NCBI RefSeq assembly: GCF_032362555.1
Contig: NC_083515.1
Coordinates: forward strand, 7,413,001 to 7,477,000
Direction: 5' to 3'
Length of the DNA stretch: 64,000 nucleotides
Source: Amyelois transitella
Taxonomy: Eukaryota; Arthropoda; Insecta; Lepidoptera; Pyralidae
Position 1 is the first letter of the stretch; each line of letters begins with the position of its first letter. The position numbers and the translations under genes were made by a program. Of the stretch, positions 45,610 to 58,900 are shown piece after piece. A model generated the notes under the pieces. The model saw only the letters and a list, made by a program, of their open reading frames with translations, made no database searches and was not told the origin of the DNA.

Positions 45610-47458
45610 CGTGCGAGCAATATTTCTTCCTCTCGTGAGACAGCTACTAAAGCAATATTTTACATTAGGAATTGTTACGGAAACACCCAATTAATATTAA
45701 ACTAGCGCGTTCGCAAATATTCAACAACAGGAAAACTGAAATTAACATTTTAATATGTTCTGTCCTATTTACAATGAGAAGTACAATTTAACGTATTCAC
45801 GTAATATAACGCAGCTCTACGGTAAACTTGCGAAGCGTGCGAATGGTGAAAATCTTTATGTCCACTATATTAAGATAAAATACTAATATTTGTATAAGAT
45901 TTCACAACGCATTGACTTAAATTTGTAAATATTTTGGCCATATTTATAACTGTTTGAAGGAATTAATTGCATACCAAAAGTTCGTTGTAAATTTTAGTAA
46001 TAATAATTAAATATGGAATATTTTCAGAAACGTAAATTTACTAAATACACTATTGTTTAGTATTGGTCTCACTACACAACTCCTTAGTTATTGTATGTTT
46101 TCTATAATGGTTGTGTATGTTTAATGGAACAATATAAATACTTATGTGTAGTTTATTTTTGCATTTAATATTTCAATGTGTCATATCAGGTCACTTGTGT
46201 ATAAATAAAATGTATAAAGTAATTTCCAATGATTGCACAAAAAAATGGAACCAGGCAATACAGATCGATGCAATCCGTCCCTATAAATATCTGACGTCGT
46301 CCTATCCATCTCTTTTTATCAGTATTGATCATTTGACATTCATTTAATTCAAAGGTTCTTGCTTATAATAAAAATCAACTTCTCATACTGTGCATGTTAA
46401 GAAATTTATACGAAAATTATCAAATTGATTGCTGTTATATTTTCCCAGCTTTTAATAAATGAAATTAATAATAATTAATAATCACTTAACGACGTTTACT
46501 TTAAATTAATGTACATTTTCAGATTCATCATTATGCAAGGTACTTAATCAATTTCTGTTTTAAAAATCATCTCACATGACAAAAGCTGTACTGATTATAA
46601 TGTAATAACTTACATTTCATGTGATAGTAAAAGTATACATACGAATATTCCGTTGGTCCATTCCCCCAAAATTCCCATCTAAATTATAGGAATCACATTT
46701 GTACCTAATGATCTTCTAATAATTATTATTATAGATTGTTTTCAATGCATGCAAATTTTTCAGCCGGTTTATCTCACTAACTTTTGTACATAATATTGTG
46801 TAATTTTGGTATATTTTGTGATAGTTTTAGTTTATGTAAATCCAAATACACTAATGCCAGCTAAAAGTTTGGTTTAGGTTGATACAGTCATAATGTTACT
46901 GCTACACGATTGTAAGTTGTAAAATAAAACTATTTATAAATAACTGAGGGTTTCAGTTTACACCAATACCCTCTTATTTAGTGGTCAGCCAATGTAAATC
47001 ATATTATCGAATGTTAAATGTCTCATAAACTTAATAAATTTATTTTGACACAATATTTCGAATTAACACATTTATGATTTACATTGCCTGAGGTCCATAT
47101 TTCCAATTCAAATTTCAAAATGATAAATCAGTTTTGAGCATCCTCTATGTGGCATGATTAAATCATGTAAATGATAATTTTCTTCTTCAGTCAGATAGCT
47201 AAAAATCAGTTCAAACCTAAGAGCCCGCATACGCCCTGTGCTGCGGGGCCATTCCAACTGAAAAGTGACGCAGGAATGCGCGCAACGCAACAAAATTGAA
47301 ATCAATAAGATGTAACATGCGCGTCCAAGCTCTCGCTCACCTCACACCACAATCATATGAGCATCCAAACAATGTTTTTAATTTTCTCTGATTATTATCT
47401 AGTGGTCTAAACAGTCCAAATGTTTGGTAGAACGAAGCAATGTAATCTGTCGCACAAA
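45610..47458. other. Intergenic; promoter side of the four-pass membrane protein gene
   Basis: No exon recognised. The last 250 bases (about 47200-47345) are richer in GC and CpG (GCGCGCAACGC, ATGCGCGTCC) and are the likely promoter of the gene starting at 47459. Confidence 0.4.
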
Positions 47459-49317
47459 ATGATCATCCGCCTAAATAACTTTTTGTATATTTTTAATTTA
47501 CGTCAAGGCACAATTCTTATTGCCGTCCATCAGATCGTAAGTACAGTTTTAATAACATAGTTTTAAACATTGCGAATTGTACATTATACACATATGTTAT
47601 ATAACAAAAAAGTTTTTTGTGTAATCTCTTTACCTATTTTTTTTTATTTTAATGTTTTCTGTGTCTGATGAAGCTGTAAGGAAAGATCTCAGAGAAATAT
47701 ACACAACATATGTACAATTTTATTGCAAATCACAGGGTATTCATACATTGCTTAATTTATATAAGTATCAGCAAGAGATTGGTCCTTTGAATAACAAACT
47801 TCTATCACCCAGGCACTATCATCTTTCGTACTTATCATATTGCTCGTCGGAATATCGCATCTGGGCGAGATGTTGTCTATGCTTCACAACGACATGGAAG
47901 ATGACGCAGAAAGAAGAGGTTTCTATGAGGTTGCATACGGACAGGAGCTAACCTTCCACGAAGGAGACGTTGTCAGCACCAATAATCAGAGGCGGTTTGC
48001 GAAAGCACAGCATCTTGCATCAGGTAAACAAAATTATTAATAAGTAAATACATACATATGCAAATGCCTAATGAATGAAGAATATGCCTTCAATTCTGAC
48101 GGAATTACAAAAAATATAGAAATGGCACTGCCATGGTGCACATTATCGACATAGAGGTGTACTCAAGTGTCTCGTCTCGATTTTAATATCCTTCTATAGT
48201 ATACTAGCTGTCCCGGCAACCGTTGTTTTGCCATATAAATAATATTTGATTAATATCTATTTAAAAAAGATGTTAAGGGTGGACAACCCTCAACCACTAA
48301 GAGGACATCCACTAAGGGATATGAAAAATAGATGTTGGCCGATTCTCAAACCTTCTCAATATGCTCACAAAAAAAAAAAATAATGAGAATCGGTCAAGCC
48401 GTTTCGGAGGAGTACGGAAACGAACATTGACACGAGAATTTTATATAAGATGATATTTATATGATACAAAATTTCTTTTTCAGTGACAGTAATATTCCTG
48501 TACACAAGTACGATACTTACGTCCATATACCTAATGTGCTGCATCTCGTTACTCCACGGCGCTGTGAAGTACAAACGGGAGTACGTGCTGCCTTGGATCA
48601 TGGCCGCGTGCGTGGCGGTGGCTCTGCTTATAGTGGCCATCGTGATTGGCGACGGGTACCCTTGCGTCGTTAACTTGTTCGGGGGGCATAACTTATATCG
48701 TAAGTTTCGTCTTCCTATATGAGTAACGAGAGCATCTATTATCAAGTTTTATCAATTAGGTTCCGAATTAACTTGCTCATGATATTAATAGTCGAGTCGT
48801 CCATGTTTTGATGGGTGTCTGCGATGTAGGTATATCGTTTACCTACCAATTGCCATACGATTGTTCTGTCGCTAGGCGTTGTGAAATGTTCATCACAACA
48901 CCACTGTCAGACATTACCTCACCTGCAGATTTCTTCCAGTTCTGTACCCCAAAAAATATTTGATCAAATAAGTATTTATCAACCTACTCAAATTCACCGC
49001 AAATTCGCCTCTATTGCCGTATCATAGAGTTCCATACAGGGTAACTTGATATGCGATTGGTTGTACTTTATTAACTTTCCTGCAAATATTTTTCAGATTT
49101 CGGTTGCGCACTCTTCGTCCTAACTTTCATCTACGCCATTTGCGCTGTGAGCAGTTTCGCGTTGGAAACCGGCAGTGGGCGCTGCCGCAGCGCACGCGCG
49201 ACCAGCGACGAGAGAGGAGAACGACTTCTTCTGCTAGACCATGCGGCCCACTCGAGCCTTCTCTCCTCTGCACAGCTATACAAGCTTTCCCATGGCACGC
49301 GGTCGCAATTCGTGTAA
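47459..49317 (+). CDS. Four-pass membrane protein (4 exons, 241 aa)
   Basis: Exons: 47459-47536, 47813-48023, 48484-48699, 49097-49317; all introns GT-AG, phases sum to 242 codons. The protein begins MIIRLNNFLYIFNLRQGTIL. It has four hydrophobic helices: IAVHQIALSSFVLIILLVGI (TM1, spanning the exon 1-2 junction), VIFLYTSTILTSIYLMCC (TM2), PWIMAACVAVALLIVAIVI (TM3) and FGCALFVLTFIYAICAVSS (TM4). A charged loop of about 60 residues lies between TM1 and TM2, and a cytosolic tail of about 50 residues follows TM4. The 'N-L-R-x-G-T' entry into TM1 and the four-TM layout recall the insect family that includes the septate-junction pasiflora proteins (DUF4728-like). This is only a resemblance in layout. 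No enzyme motif is seen. Intron 2 holds a retroelement remnant. Confidence 0.85.
48204..48452 (+). repeat. RTE-like LINE remnant in intron
   Basis: It starts ACTAGCTGTCCCGGCAACC and ends with AATCGGTCAAGCCGTTTCGG, GAACATTGACACGAGAATTT and TATATAAGATGATAT, the typical start and end of short RTE-derived copies. It lies in intron 2 of the four-pass membrane protein gene. Confidence 0.65.
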
Positions 49318-50806
49318 TTACGCTTCGTTATTAGTATTATCACAAAGCAGTGAGGATACAGAGATAAAGCTTATGACCATGAAATATTGAATCAAATATG
49401 CGGCAGTGGGTTACTGTAAATTTTAACGCCTTTGCCTCTATTGTACTAAGTATTTAAGTTTGTGTTGTTTTATATGAGTTTGATTATATCATCAACTCTT
49501 CTTTCCCGTAGATATGAAAAATAGGCGCTTCGTTCGCTGCTGAGATCCTAAGTTCAATTTCATAAATGTTTTCTTAGGTGCTACTTAGGTTTGAGAAGCA
49601 ATTTCTGTACTCTCAGTACTTTGAAAGGCTATTGATGAGTTTTTAAGCCTTCCGTCCGGCGAATATTAAAATGTTTTACAGTAAAAGGCACTACAGAAAA
49701 CATATTGTTAAAAGCATAGTCAATTAATAAAATTCTTTTAAGATGGTAACTTATATTCATCTTGTCTACATAATGTAGTTTGTTCATTTATATAAAACAT
49801 AACAATATTTGTAAAAAAAATATAACATGGCTTCTAGGCTCTAGTCTAGAGTATATTACAATACAGCATTACAAATGTTTATTAGAAAAACGTGAAAGAG
49901 AAACGTAAAAAAGTGGAAAAATAATGTGTACCAGTATGTATGAATGTTGTTATTTCCTATTAATTTTATTCTATTAACAATTGTCTATGAGACAAAAAAT
50001 GTTGATACTAATGTTGCATTGATTTAGGTGAATTAATTATGGTAACAACTGTACACTAAATATTAATAGATAAAAGTTTGTGGCTAATGCAGAATCATTA
50101 TAAATAGTGAGGTATTTGTTTGTATGGTTTTAGGTGAGAGAATAAATATTGTATATAGGAAATCTAAATCCATAAACACCTAAAATGACTAATGAGGTAT
50201 TGTATGGTAAAGATATCTGAAATAATTATTTTTCTTTATAATATCTGTATAGATGAATCTGAATCTAAATGTATAAAAAAATCCAGCATATGACTTTATG
50301 GTTACCTACAAACTCTTTGTCTATGTTATGTACATAGAACAAATATAGCAAATAGTAAGATTGTTATTGCCATATACATAACTTATAATGCTGGATTTTA
50401 TGTTATGGGATTAACTTTGTGAATAGAATAGATTTTATTATTTCAATGTCCAAAAAAAAAAACAGGTACATAATTTTAAGTAGTTCATGCTTAGAGGCTA
50501 CCTATGGTATTGTGATATATTTTGTTCAAGTAAATGGTACAAATCTTTGATTGGCCTGTGTGTGAGTTCTATGTATAATATTGTGTTACAATTTTTTTTA
50601 TTTAAATACTGTTTTCAATTAAATATTGCTTGAAAATGCTGCAACAAAATTAAATGAAATTCTTTCCAGATGTTCTTTTATTTTTTTATATTTTATACTT
50701 AACTTACTCTAATAGTTTTTTATCTCCTCTTTTATTTTACCTAAAAGTAAAATGGCATACATTTAAGTTTGGAAGACATGAATTACTACTAATAAAAACC
50801 TAGTGA
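49318..50806. other. Interval between convergent genes (3' UTRs)
   Basis: This AT-rich interval of about 1.5 kb lies between the stop codon of the four-pass protein gene (plus) and that of MRM2 (minus). It must hold both 3' UTRs. AATAAA words occur (for example near 50137), but I see no other gene. Confidence 0.45.
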
Positions 50807-51953
<1,147 letters not shown>

Positions 51954-52994
51954 TGTATACTATAAACAAAATTTACGTTAAAGAAATGTACAAAATCATA
52001 AGAACACGTTATGATTCCAAATGGAAAATATTTGTTTATAGACGAAATGAACTAGAAAAATATTATGCTTTTGTAAATGTAATCTTCCCTCAATGTTGCC
52101 TACTATCATGAATAATTATCCAAATATAGTCAATTTCAATAACACTAATGGAGTAATAAATAGGATTGTGATGGGAACAGTCCTTTTATTTGCAATAAAA
52201 GCTTTTGCTAATTATAATTGATGGTTGGTCCGTGTCGGTGCAACTTAAGTTGTAAAAAGTCGCCGGCACGTTGCACGAGCCCTTACCTAAAGCCATCGAC
52301 CTGCCGACAAATACAAAATAGATTTATAAAAAAATGATTAAGAAAGTGCTTTATTTTTCAATAAAGGAGCATATTACAAATATTAAACAGTACCTAGTGC
52401 AGTATCAAGTCGGGTTTGTCATTAAGCATTTTTTACTCAAATAAAAGGAAAATACAGACCCGGCTTTGCACTGGTAGTGTTTAAAGATATATATATATAT
52501 ATATATACCTTCTTCAGAAAACCCTCTTTCCAACATTTCAAACAATGTCCGAGATATATACATACGTAAAGACAGAAAATTAGGGGGACTTTCATTAAAA
52601 GTAGTGTTATGTCACTACATAACATTAATGATTATTTCTGCCCTAACTTTGGGATAATTTTAGCCTTAGGTTGGAAACCCTACTATTTCGTACTCTGTCT
52701 TAAGACGTCAACGTCATTTCTTTTTGATGCACTGTTGATTGAAAGCCAAATGGTCAGTAGAGAAAAAAATACTGTCACTGTCAACGGGTCATTAAAGTCA
52801 TCAACATCTGACCCTGCCAAAAATTGAAAACAAAACATCTTGTCAAGCAAAGCCTATTACTAAGTTCTACGCGGGAAAGTAATTATTTCATAATATTGTT
52901 CTGGTTAAAGGTGATTTGCTTCTTTTATCGGGCCATTTTTGAAACAACTAATTTCTTTTCCCCAACCTCTGCCGAAAACTGCCCTAAAAGGGCA
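51954..52994. promoter_or_regulatory. Divergent interval between MRM2 and TOP3A
   Basis: These 1041 bp separate the two start codons, so they must contain both 5' ends and promoters. There is an (AT)n run at about 52488-52507 and a small GC-rich patch near 52260-52305. No coding exon is seen. The open frame that continues 171 bases upstream of the TOP3A start has no Met in a good context and is not conserved-looking. Confidence 0.45.
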
Positions 52995-55900
52995 ATGTCA
53001 ATTTTATTACGATATTATGGATATAACCTCAAGTATAAGTTTTATTCACATTATTCTTCATTATTATTAATCCGACATAAAAGCGAAATAATGAAATATC
53101 TGAACGTCGCCGAGAAAAACGATGCAGCCAAAAACATTGCTTTTCACCTATCCAGGGGTACTGCCAGACGAGTAAGTAATCATTATGTTGTGTCGCTGTA
53201 TTTCTCGATAAGGTTAACGTTATATTTAATTATCCGTGGTTTCGTTTTACAGCGGGAGGGATTATCCCAGTACAACAAAATATATGAATTTGAAACCGAT
53301 GTGATGGGGCAAAAGAGTCAAATGGTGATGTCGTCGGTGTCTGGCCATCTCCTTGCTCTGGAGTTTGTGGGTGCCTATAAAGGTTGGCAGTCATGTAACC
53401 CATTATCTCTCTTTGATGCACCAGTATTTAAATACTGCCCTGAAAACTATGAAAAAATAAAGGCAAGTTATATGCTGGTTGTATGATGCTTTGGCTGGGC
53501 TTGGCTTAAGCCATGTATTAAATTTCATTGTTCACTTCAATTCATAGGTACTTCTAAGATAAGCTGTATACTATTTTTCAACTTTATTAATGCTTTTCCT
53601 TTTGTCTGGATGTTAAAGGACACCAAAACTTTGTTAAGTATAATCTTCATATTTGCAGAAAACTTTAGAAAGAGAAGTAAGAAGCTGTCAAGGACTGATC
53701 ATATGGACAGATTGTGATCGAGAAGGAGAAAATATTGGGTTTGAAATCATACAAGTTTGTACAGCAATTAAGAACAATTTAAGAGTGTACAGAGCCAAAT
53801 TCTCTGAGATTACGGCTGTGTCTGTCAGAAGGGCGTTACAAAATCTGGAGGAGCCAAATAAGAACATTAGTGATGCGGTAGATGTTAGACAAGAGCTAGA
53901 TTTGAGAATAGGTAAAGTCTAATAAAAAAAAGCATTAGTGGCATTATATTTAAAGTATTTACTTTTATTAGTAGTCATGTGATAGACCCAACTTTTGATA
54001 TCTTCTACCTCTACTAATATTAACATGTTGTATTACTCTGTGCCGTGTGGTTCCCGGCACCAATTCAAAAAAGAATAGGACCACTCCATCTCTTTCCCAT
54101 GGATGTCGTAAAGGCGACTAAGGGATAGGCTTACAAACTTGAGATTCTTTTTTTAGGCGATAGGCTAGCAACTTGTCACTATTTGAATCTCAATTCTATC
54201 TTAAAGCCAAATAGCTGAACGTGGCCTATCAGTCCGCTCAGGACTGTTGGCTCTGTCTACCCCGCAAGGGATATAGACGTGATTATATGTATGTATGTAT
54301 GTATGTATGTATTACTCTATCAGAAAGCTAGTCTCTCAGTAAATAAATGCACTTTAATATTCCATAACTATGATTTCAGGTGCAGCATTTACTAGATTCC
54401 AAACATTGAGACTTCAAAAGGTATTTCCTAGTAAACTGGCAGAGAGTCTTGTTAGTTACGGCTCCTGTCAGTTCCCCACTTTGGGCTTTGTGGTGGAGAG
54501 ATACCGAGCTGTGGAAAATTTTGTTGCTGAACCATTCTGGAAGATCAAAGGTATTATTTTAGACATCCAATTCACTCTTATAGACCAAAAGTAGATTTGA
54601 CATTACAAGTAACATCAGCACAAGATTTTTTTTCAATTCCCTTTGGGAGAGAATGCTCAGACAAAAATTTTGTATAAAAGGGAAATATAAGCTGGCTCAT
54701 CATCATTAGGTTCTGTTGGCAAAAAAATTTTTTTTGTATATTTATACATATACAAAGCAAGTTAAGGGTAACAAGCAAGCATGTATTTTTTGCATTTTAT
54801 AATATACATTGCAGAAGAGAGATGAATCAATTGATTGGAGTACAAATTGCGAAAAACTATATGTGTCTTCTCATCAAAGTTAACCTTCTCGTTTTTTCTA
54901 GTGAACCACACTATAAATGACTTGAGTGTAGACTTTACATGGGAGCGTCAAAGACTATTCGATCAAGAAGCATGCCAGGTTTTACATGACATTTGTTTAG
55001 AAAACCCACAGGCGAAAGTGTGCGAAGTCAAAACTAAACCTAAATCCAAATGGCGCCCATTGCCATTAGATACAGTGGTGAGTTAATACATTTTTAGATA
55101 TTCCTACTTATTAGATCATAAGTGGAACCTGACTCCAGCCAATGAAGAAAAAGAAACTTCCCTGGGAGGGTGTGACCAGAATGACAACCTGTCACTTCAT
55201 TGTGAATATTCGGTCTAAATGTGAAACTTAAAATTTTTGAGACTATTGGCTCTATCTCACCAAAAGGTATAAAGACGTGAAGTACATGTGTATGTTAGTT
55301 CACTCCGATTTCCTCCTCGCGGCGTTTTTGTCATTGCTTAGGATCGTGAACTACCCACAGGATCAGCTTCTCTTACATATTGCCTTTCAACTTCGTAAAT
55401 AAGTCCCCCGTTCTGACTACTTCAGTTTATGTCCTTCAAAAGCCTTTATTTAATTTTATACTTGGAAACCTAGCATGTGCCCTCAATATTTTCAGGAATT
55501 GGAAAAACTAGCGTCACGGAAACTCAAAATCAACGCAAAAGAGACAATGCGGATTGCTGAGAAACTGTACACCCAGGGTTTCATAAGTTACCCGCGTACG
55601 GAGACCAATGAGTTCCCAAAGGAGATGAATCTTGGCCAGTTGGTGGGGCTTCAGACCAGTGACCCGAACTGGGGGGCCTTTGCTCAGGGGATACTGGACA
55701 GCGGAGGCCCCACCCCGAGGCAAGGCAACAAGAGTGATAAAGCTCATCCTCCTATTCATCCCACAAAGTATACTAACAGTAAGTGAAAAAAATCTTCTTA
55801 ATCAGATAATCGTGGGTAAATTTTGATAAAAGTCATCAATCTTTGATTATGTGGTAAAGGTCACAACACACTTGTGTGCGAATATCGAAATTTGAAGCTT

Positions 55901-58900
55901 TTGGAGTTTGGTTGAGAGTTAACAACATTATTAGTCGATTAGTTCGCGAAGGGCATTATTTAATTACTTCCAAGCAAACTTTAGTGGGTACTTATTACTT
56001 TCGGATCTTCGCTTAAGCTTGATATATAAACTCATTTCTCCAAGCAGCAACAATAATCTATGTAATTTTTAAGGTTTATCAGGCAACGAACAACGTCTAT
56101 ACGAGTTTATAGTGCGGTCGTTCCTCGCCTGCTGCTCCAAAGACGCGCAAGGCCAGGAGACCACGGTCTCTATAGACGTGGCCAATGAGAAGTTCAACGC
56201 TAGCGGCTTGATGATTACGGAAAGAAATTATCTAGAAGTTTACCCATATGACAAGTGGTCGTCGAAGGAAATACACGTTTATCAGGTGAGCATGTGTTTA
56301 TTTTTGACATTTCGTAGGCAAGAAATCATTATAATTTTACCATGGGCTTATTACTATTAATATTTTTTTTTTCAACTAATTGCTTGCTTTTATGATATGG
56401 CATCGTCCAGATCAGATTAGATTGAGGTGTTTAAAGGTATTACTTATTATGCTTGAGTTCGTATGAAGTTGTTAAACTTTTCAACCAATGATCAGACATG
56501 ATTGTAATTTGGAAACTTGTTGTTATTTTGCATAACCAAACAGGCAATTAATTCGTTTCTGTGTTTTTGTTACTGTATACATTAATTAATTTTTAGACAG
56601 GTCAGACATTTAGACCGACGAGTATCGATATGTTGGATGGAAGCACTTCGCCTCCCAATCTGTTAACGGAAGCGGATCTTATAGGTCTGATGGAGAAGCA
56701 TGGAATAGGTAAAAAAAAATTGTCAAGCTATTTAAACCTTACAGACTTTCGCATTTGTAAAATAAAGTATTATATACAAAACTTCTGCTGGCCTGTCCAG
56801 CGGAACTCAACTTTATTTCTGTTTTAGAAAAAACTTAGGGAACAAAAATTGACTTTACATTACACTTGGATCTTGGCTGTTGCTCTTCGCACTAGTTGCT
56901 ATTTGCATTTTACAAGTCCCCAAAACTCAACAGGTACCGACGCGACTCACGCGGAACACATAGAGACAATAAAAAGTCGTTCGTACGTCGCTCTCGCGGA
57001 CGCCATACATTTCGTGCCAGGGCTGTTGGGCATGGGCCTTGTGGAAGGGTACGATTCCATGGGACTCAATATATCCAAACCGCATTTGAGAGCACAGCTG
57101 GAAGCAGACTTGAAGGCTATAAGTGAAGGTAGAAGGCAACCTCACCAAGTTTTAGCAGAACAGGTAAGAGTAGCTTAGTTTTAAAATTGTCTATTGAGTC
57201 ACATTCCATACAAAACAACCTTTGAAGTGCACATGCTATTTTGTTTCAGATAGCGAAATATAAAGAGGTCTACCTTACAGTGACGGCAGAGGCGAACAAA
57301 ATAGACAGCGCGCTGGCCGAGCGGTTCAACGAGCGACCCAGCCAGTATACGCCCACTACTGAGTCGTTGCCCACTCAAATGCCTTCTGGTAAGTGTGTAA
57401 ATACTATTGTAGCGGATGATTCGGGCACAAACGCCACAAAGGGAAGATCTTTCGCCAGGCTAGGTGTCATGACTGAGGAACCGCGGCTCGGACTATGTTG
57501 AGTCAGAGTTTATATTTAATGCTCCAACCGTGAAATCTTTGCTTGTGCGATTTTGCATAAGCGCTGTGATAGGCTTGATGATGTTTAAGATATCGCCATT
57601 AACATTTTGCTGACGTTGGTTGAGCGCATTTTCGTATTTACGCAATTTCGTATTCTCACTATGATTGACTGTGGCGTGTGACATTATTGAGACACTATTA
57701 AATTTTACATGTCTTTTAATATAAAAATTAAACGGGGGTTACTCGTATTTTATGAGGTGTTGGCAATACTAAATATGGACCCGATTTAGTACACACGATT
57801 ACTGCAGGATTCCTGTACCCGTAAAAACACTTTCTGAGCGCTATCCCGTACAGTACCCTGAAATATACAAGCTAAATTTTAACTTCTTTAATACAGTTTT
57901 GGTTCTGCGTTGGCGATACACGTTACGCCTCGCGTGTCCATGTATCTACTTGGAATCAACTTTGTAAGATCATTATCAAATTCTGAACATAATAATTTCA
58001 GTTCTGAAATGTCCTAAATGTGGGTCGGACATGACTGTCAGACAGAAGAAGAACAGCCCCGACGAGTTCTACATCGGCTGCTTGAGTTATCCGAACTGCA
58101 AAAACGCCGTGTGGCTTCCTAGTATAGTCAAGACGTTGACTGTGTTGCCAGATACCTGTTCTGTGGTAAGAGTTTAAATCTTTTATTCATAGAGTATTGC
58201 ATTGTGAGCTATTTGCTTCAAAACTTGATGCCCTCTATGTTAATAAAGTGATAATTTTTATGTCATAGTCTTAATAGGATTTGGCAAAATTCATCGACTA
58301 TTAATTTAGTCTCTATAGGAACCAGAATAAAACTATCCGTCGTCGTCGTCCTCAATATCTGTCGGTGGGCGGTATACGATATACCTTCGCTGGGTTATGG
58401 CAACTAAAAGTTACAGGTCAATGTTTCCCAAAAAAATATTTATCATGGTGGTTGGTCAAGTAAAACTTAAGTCATTTTGAATTGTATTGCTTAAAAAGCC
58501 CTGTCATGTGAAATAAAACTATTTGATACTTTATATTTCAGTGTGGTCCGAACTACAAAATGGTTAAATTCGAGTGGAGAAACAATTCCATAAGTCACAT
58601 ATACCCGCCTCCATATACAGCTTGCATAGGAGGCTGCGACACCACGTTCTTGGAACTCCTCAAAATTAATTTATCTAGCGTCAAACAGATTCAAACACAA
58701 ACCAATACAAATCAAGGACGAAGCAATAATAATCAACCAGTACATTCCCAAGTGAATACTGTTCCAGTGAGGCCAAATATAAATCAGCCAAGGCAATTTG
58801 CCCCTCCACTAACTGCAAATAGAAACCAAAATTCTACAACAACTAGGCAAAATGGAAACAGACAAAATTTTAACCAGCCACGGCAAAACCCTCCATCAAC

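Noticed and set aside
48461-48673. Alternative frames over exon 3 of the four-pass protein
   Set aside because: Only the frame with hydrophobic TM segments joins both neighbouring exons in phase.
52824-52994. N-terminal extension of TOP3A in the same frame
   Set aside because: The frame is open by chance; 52995 is the first start in good context and gives a normal-length leader.
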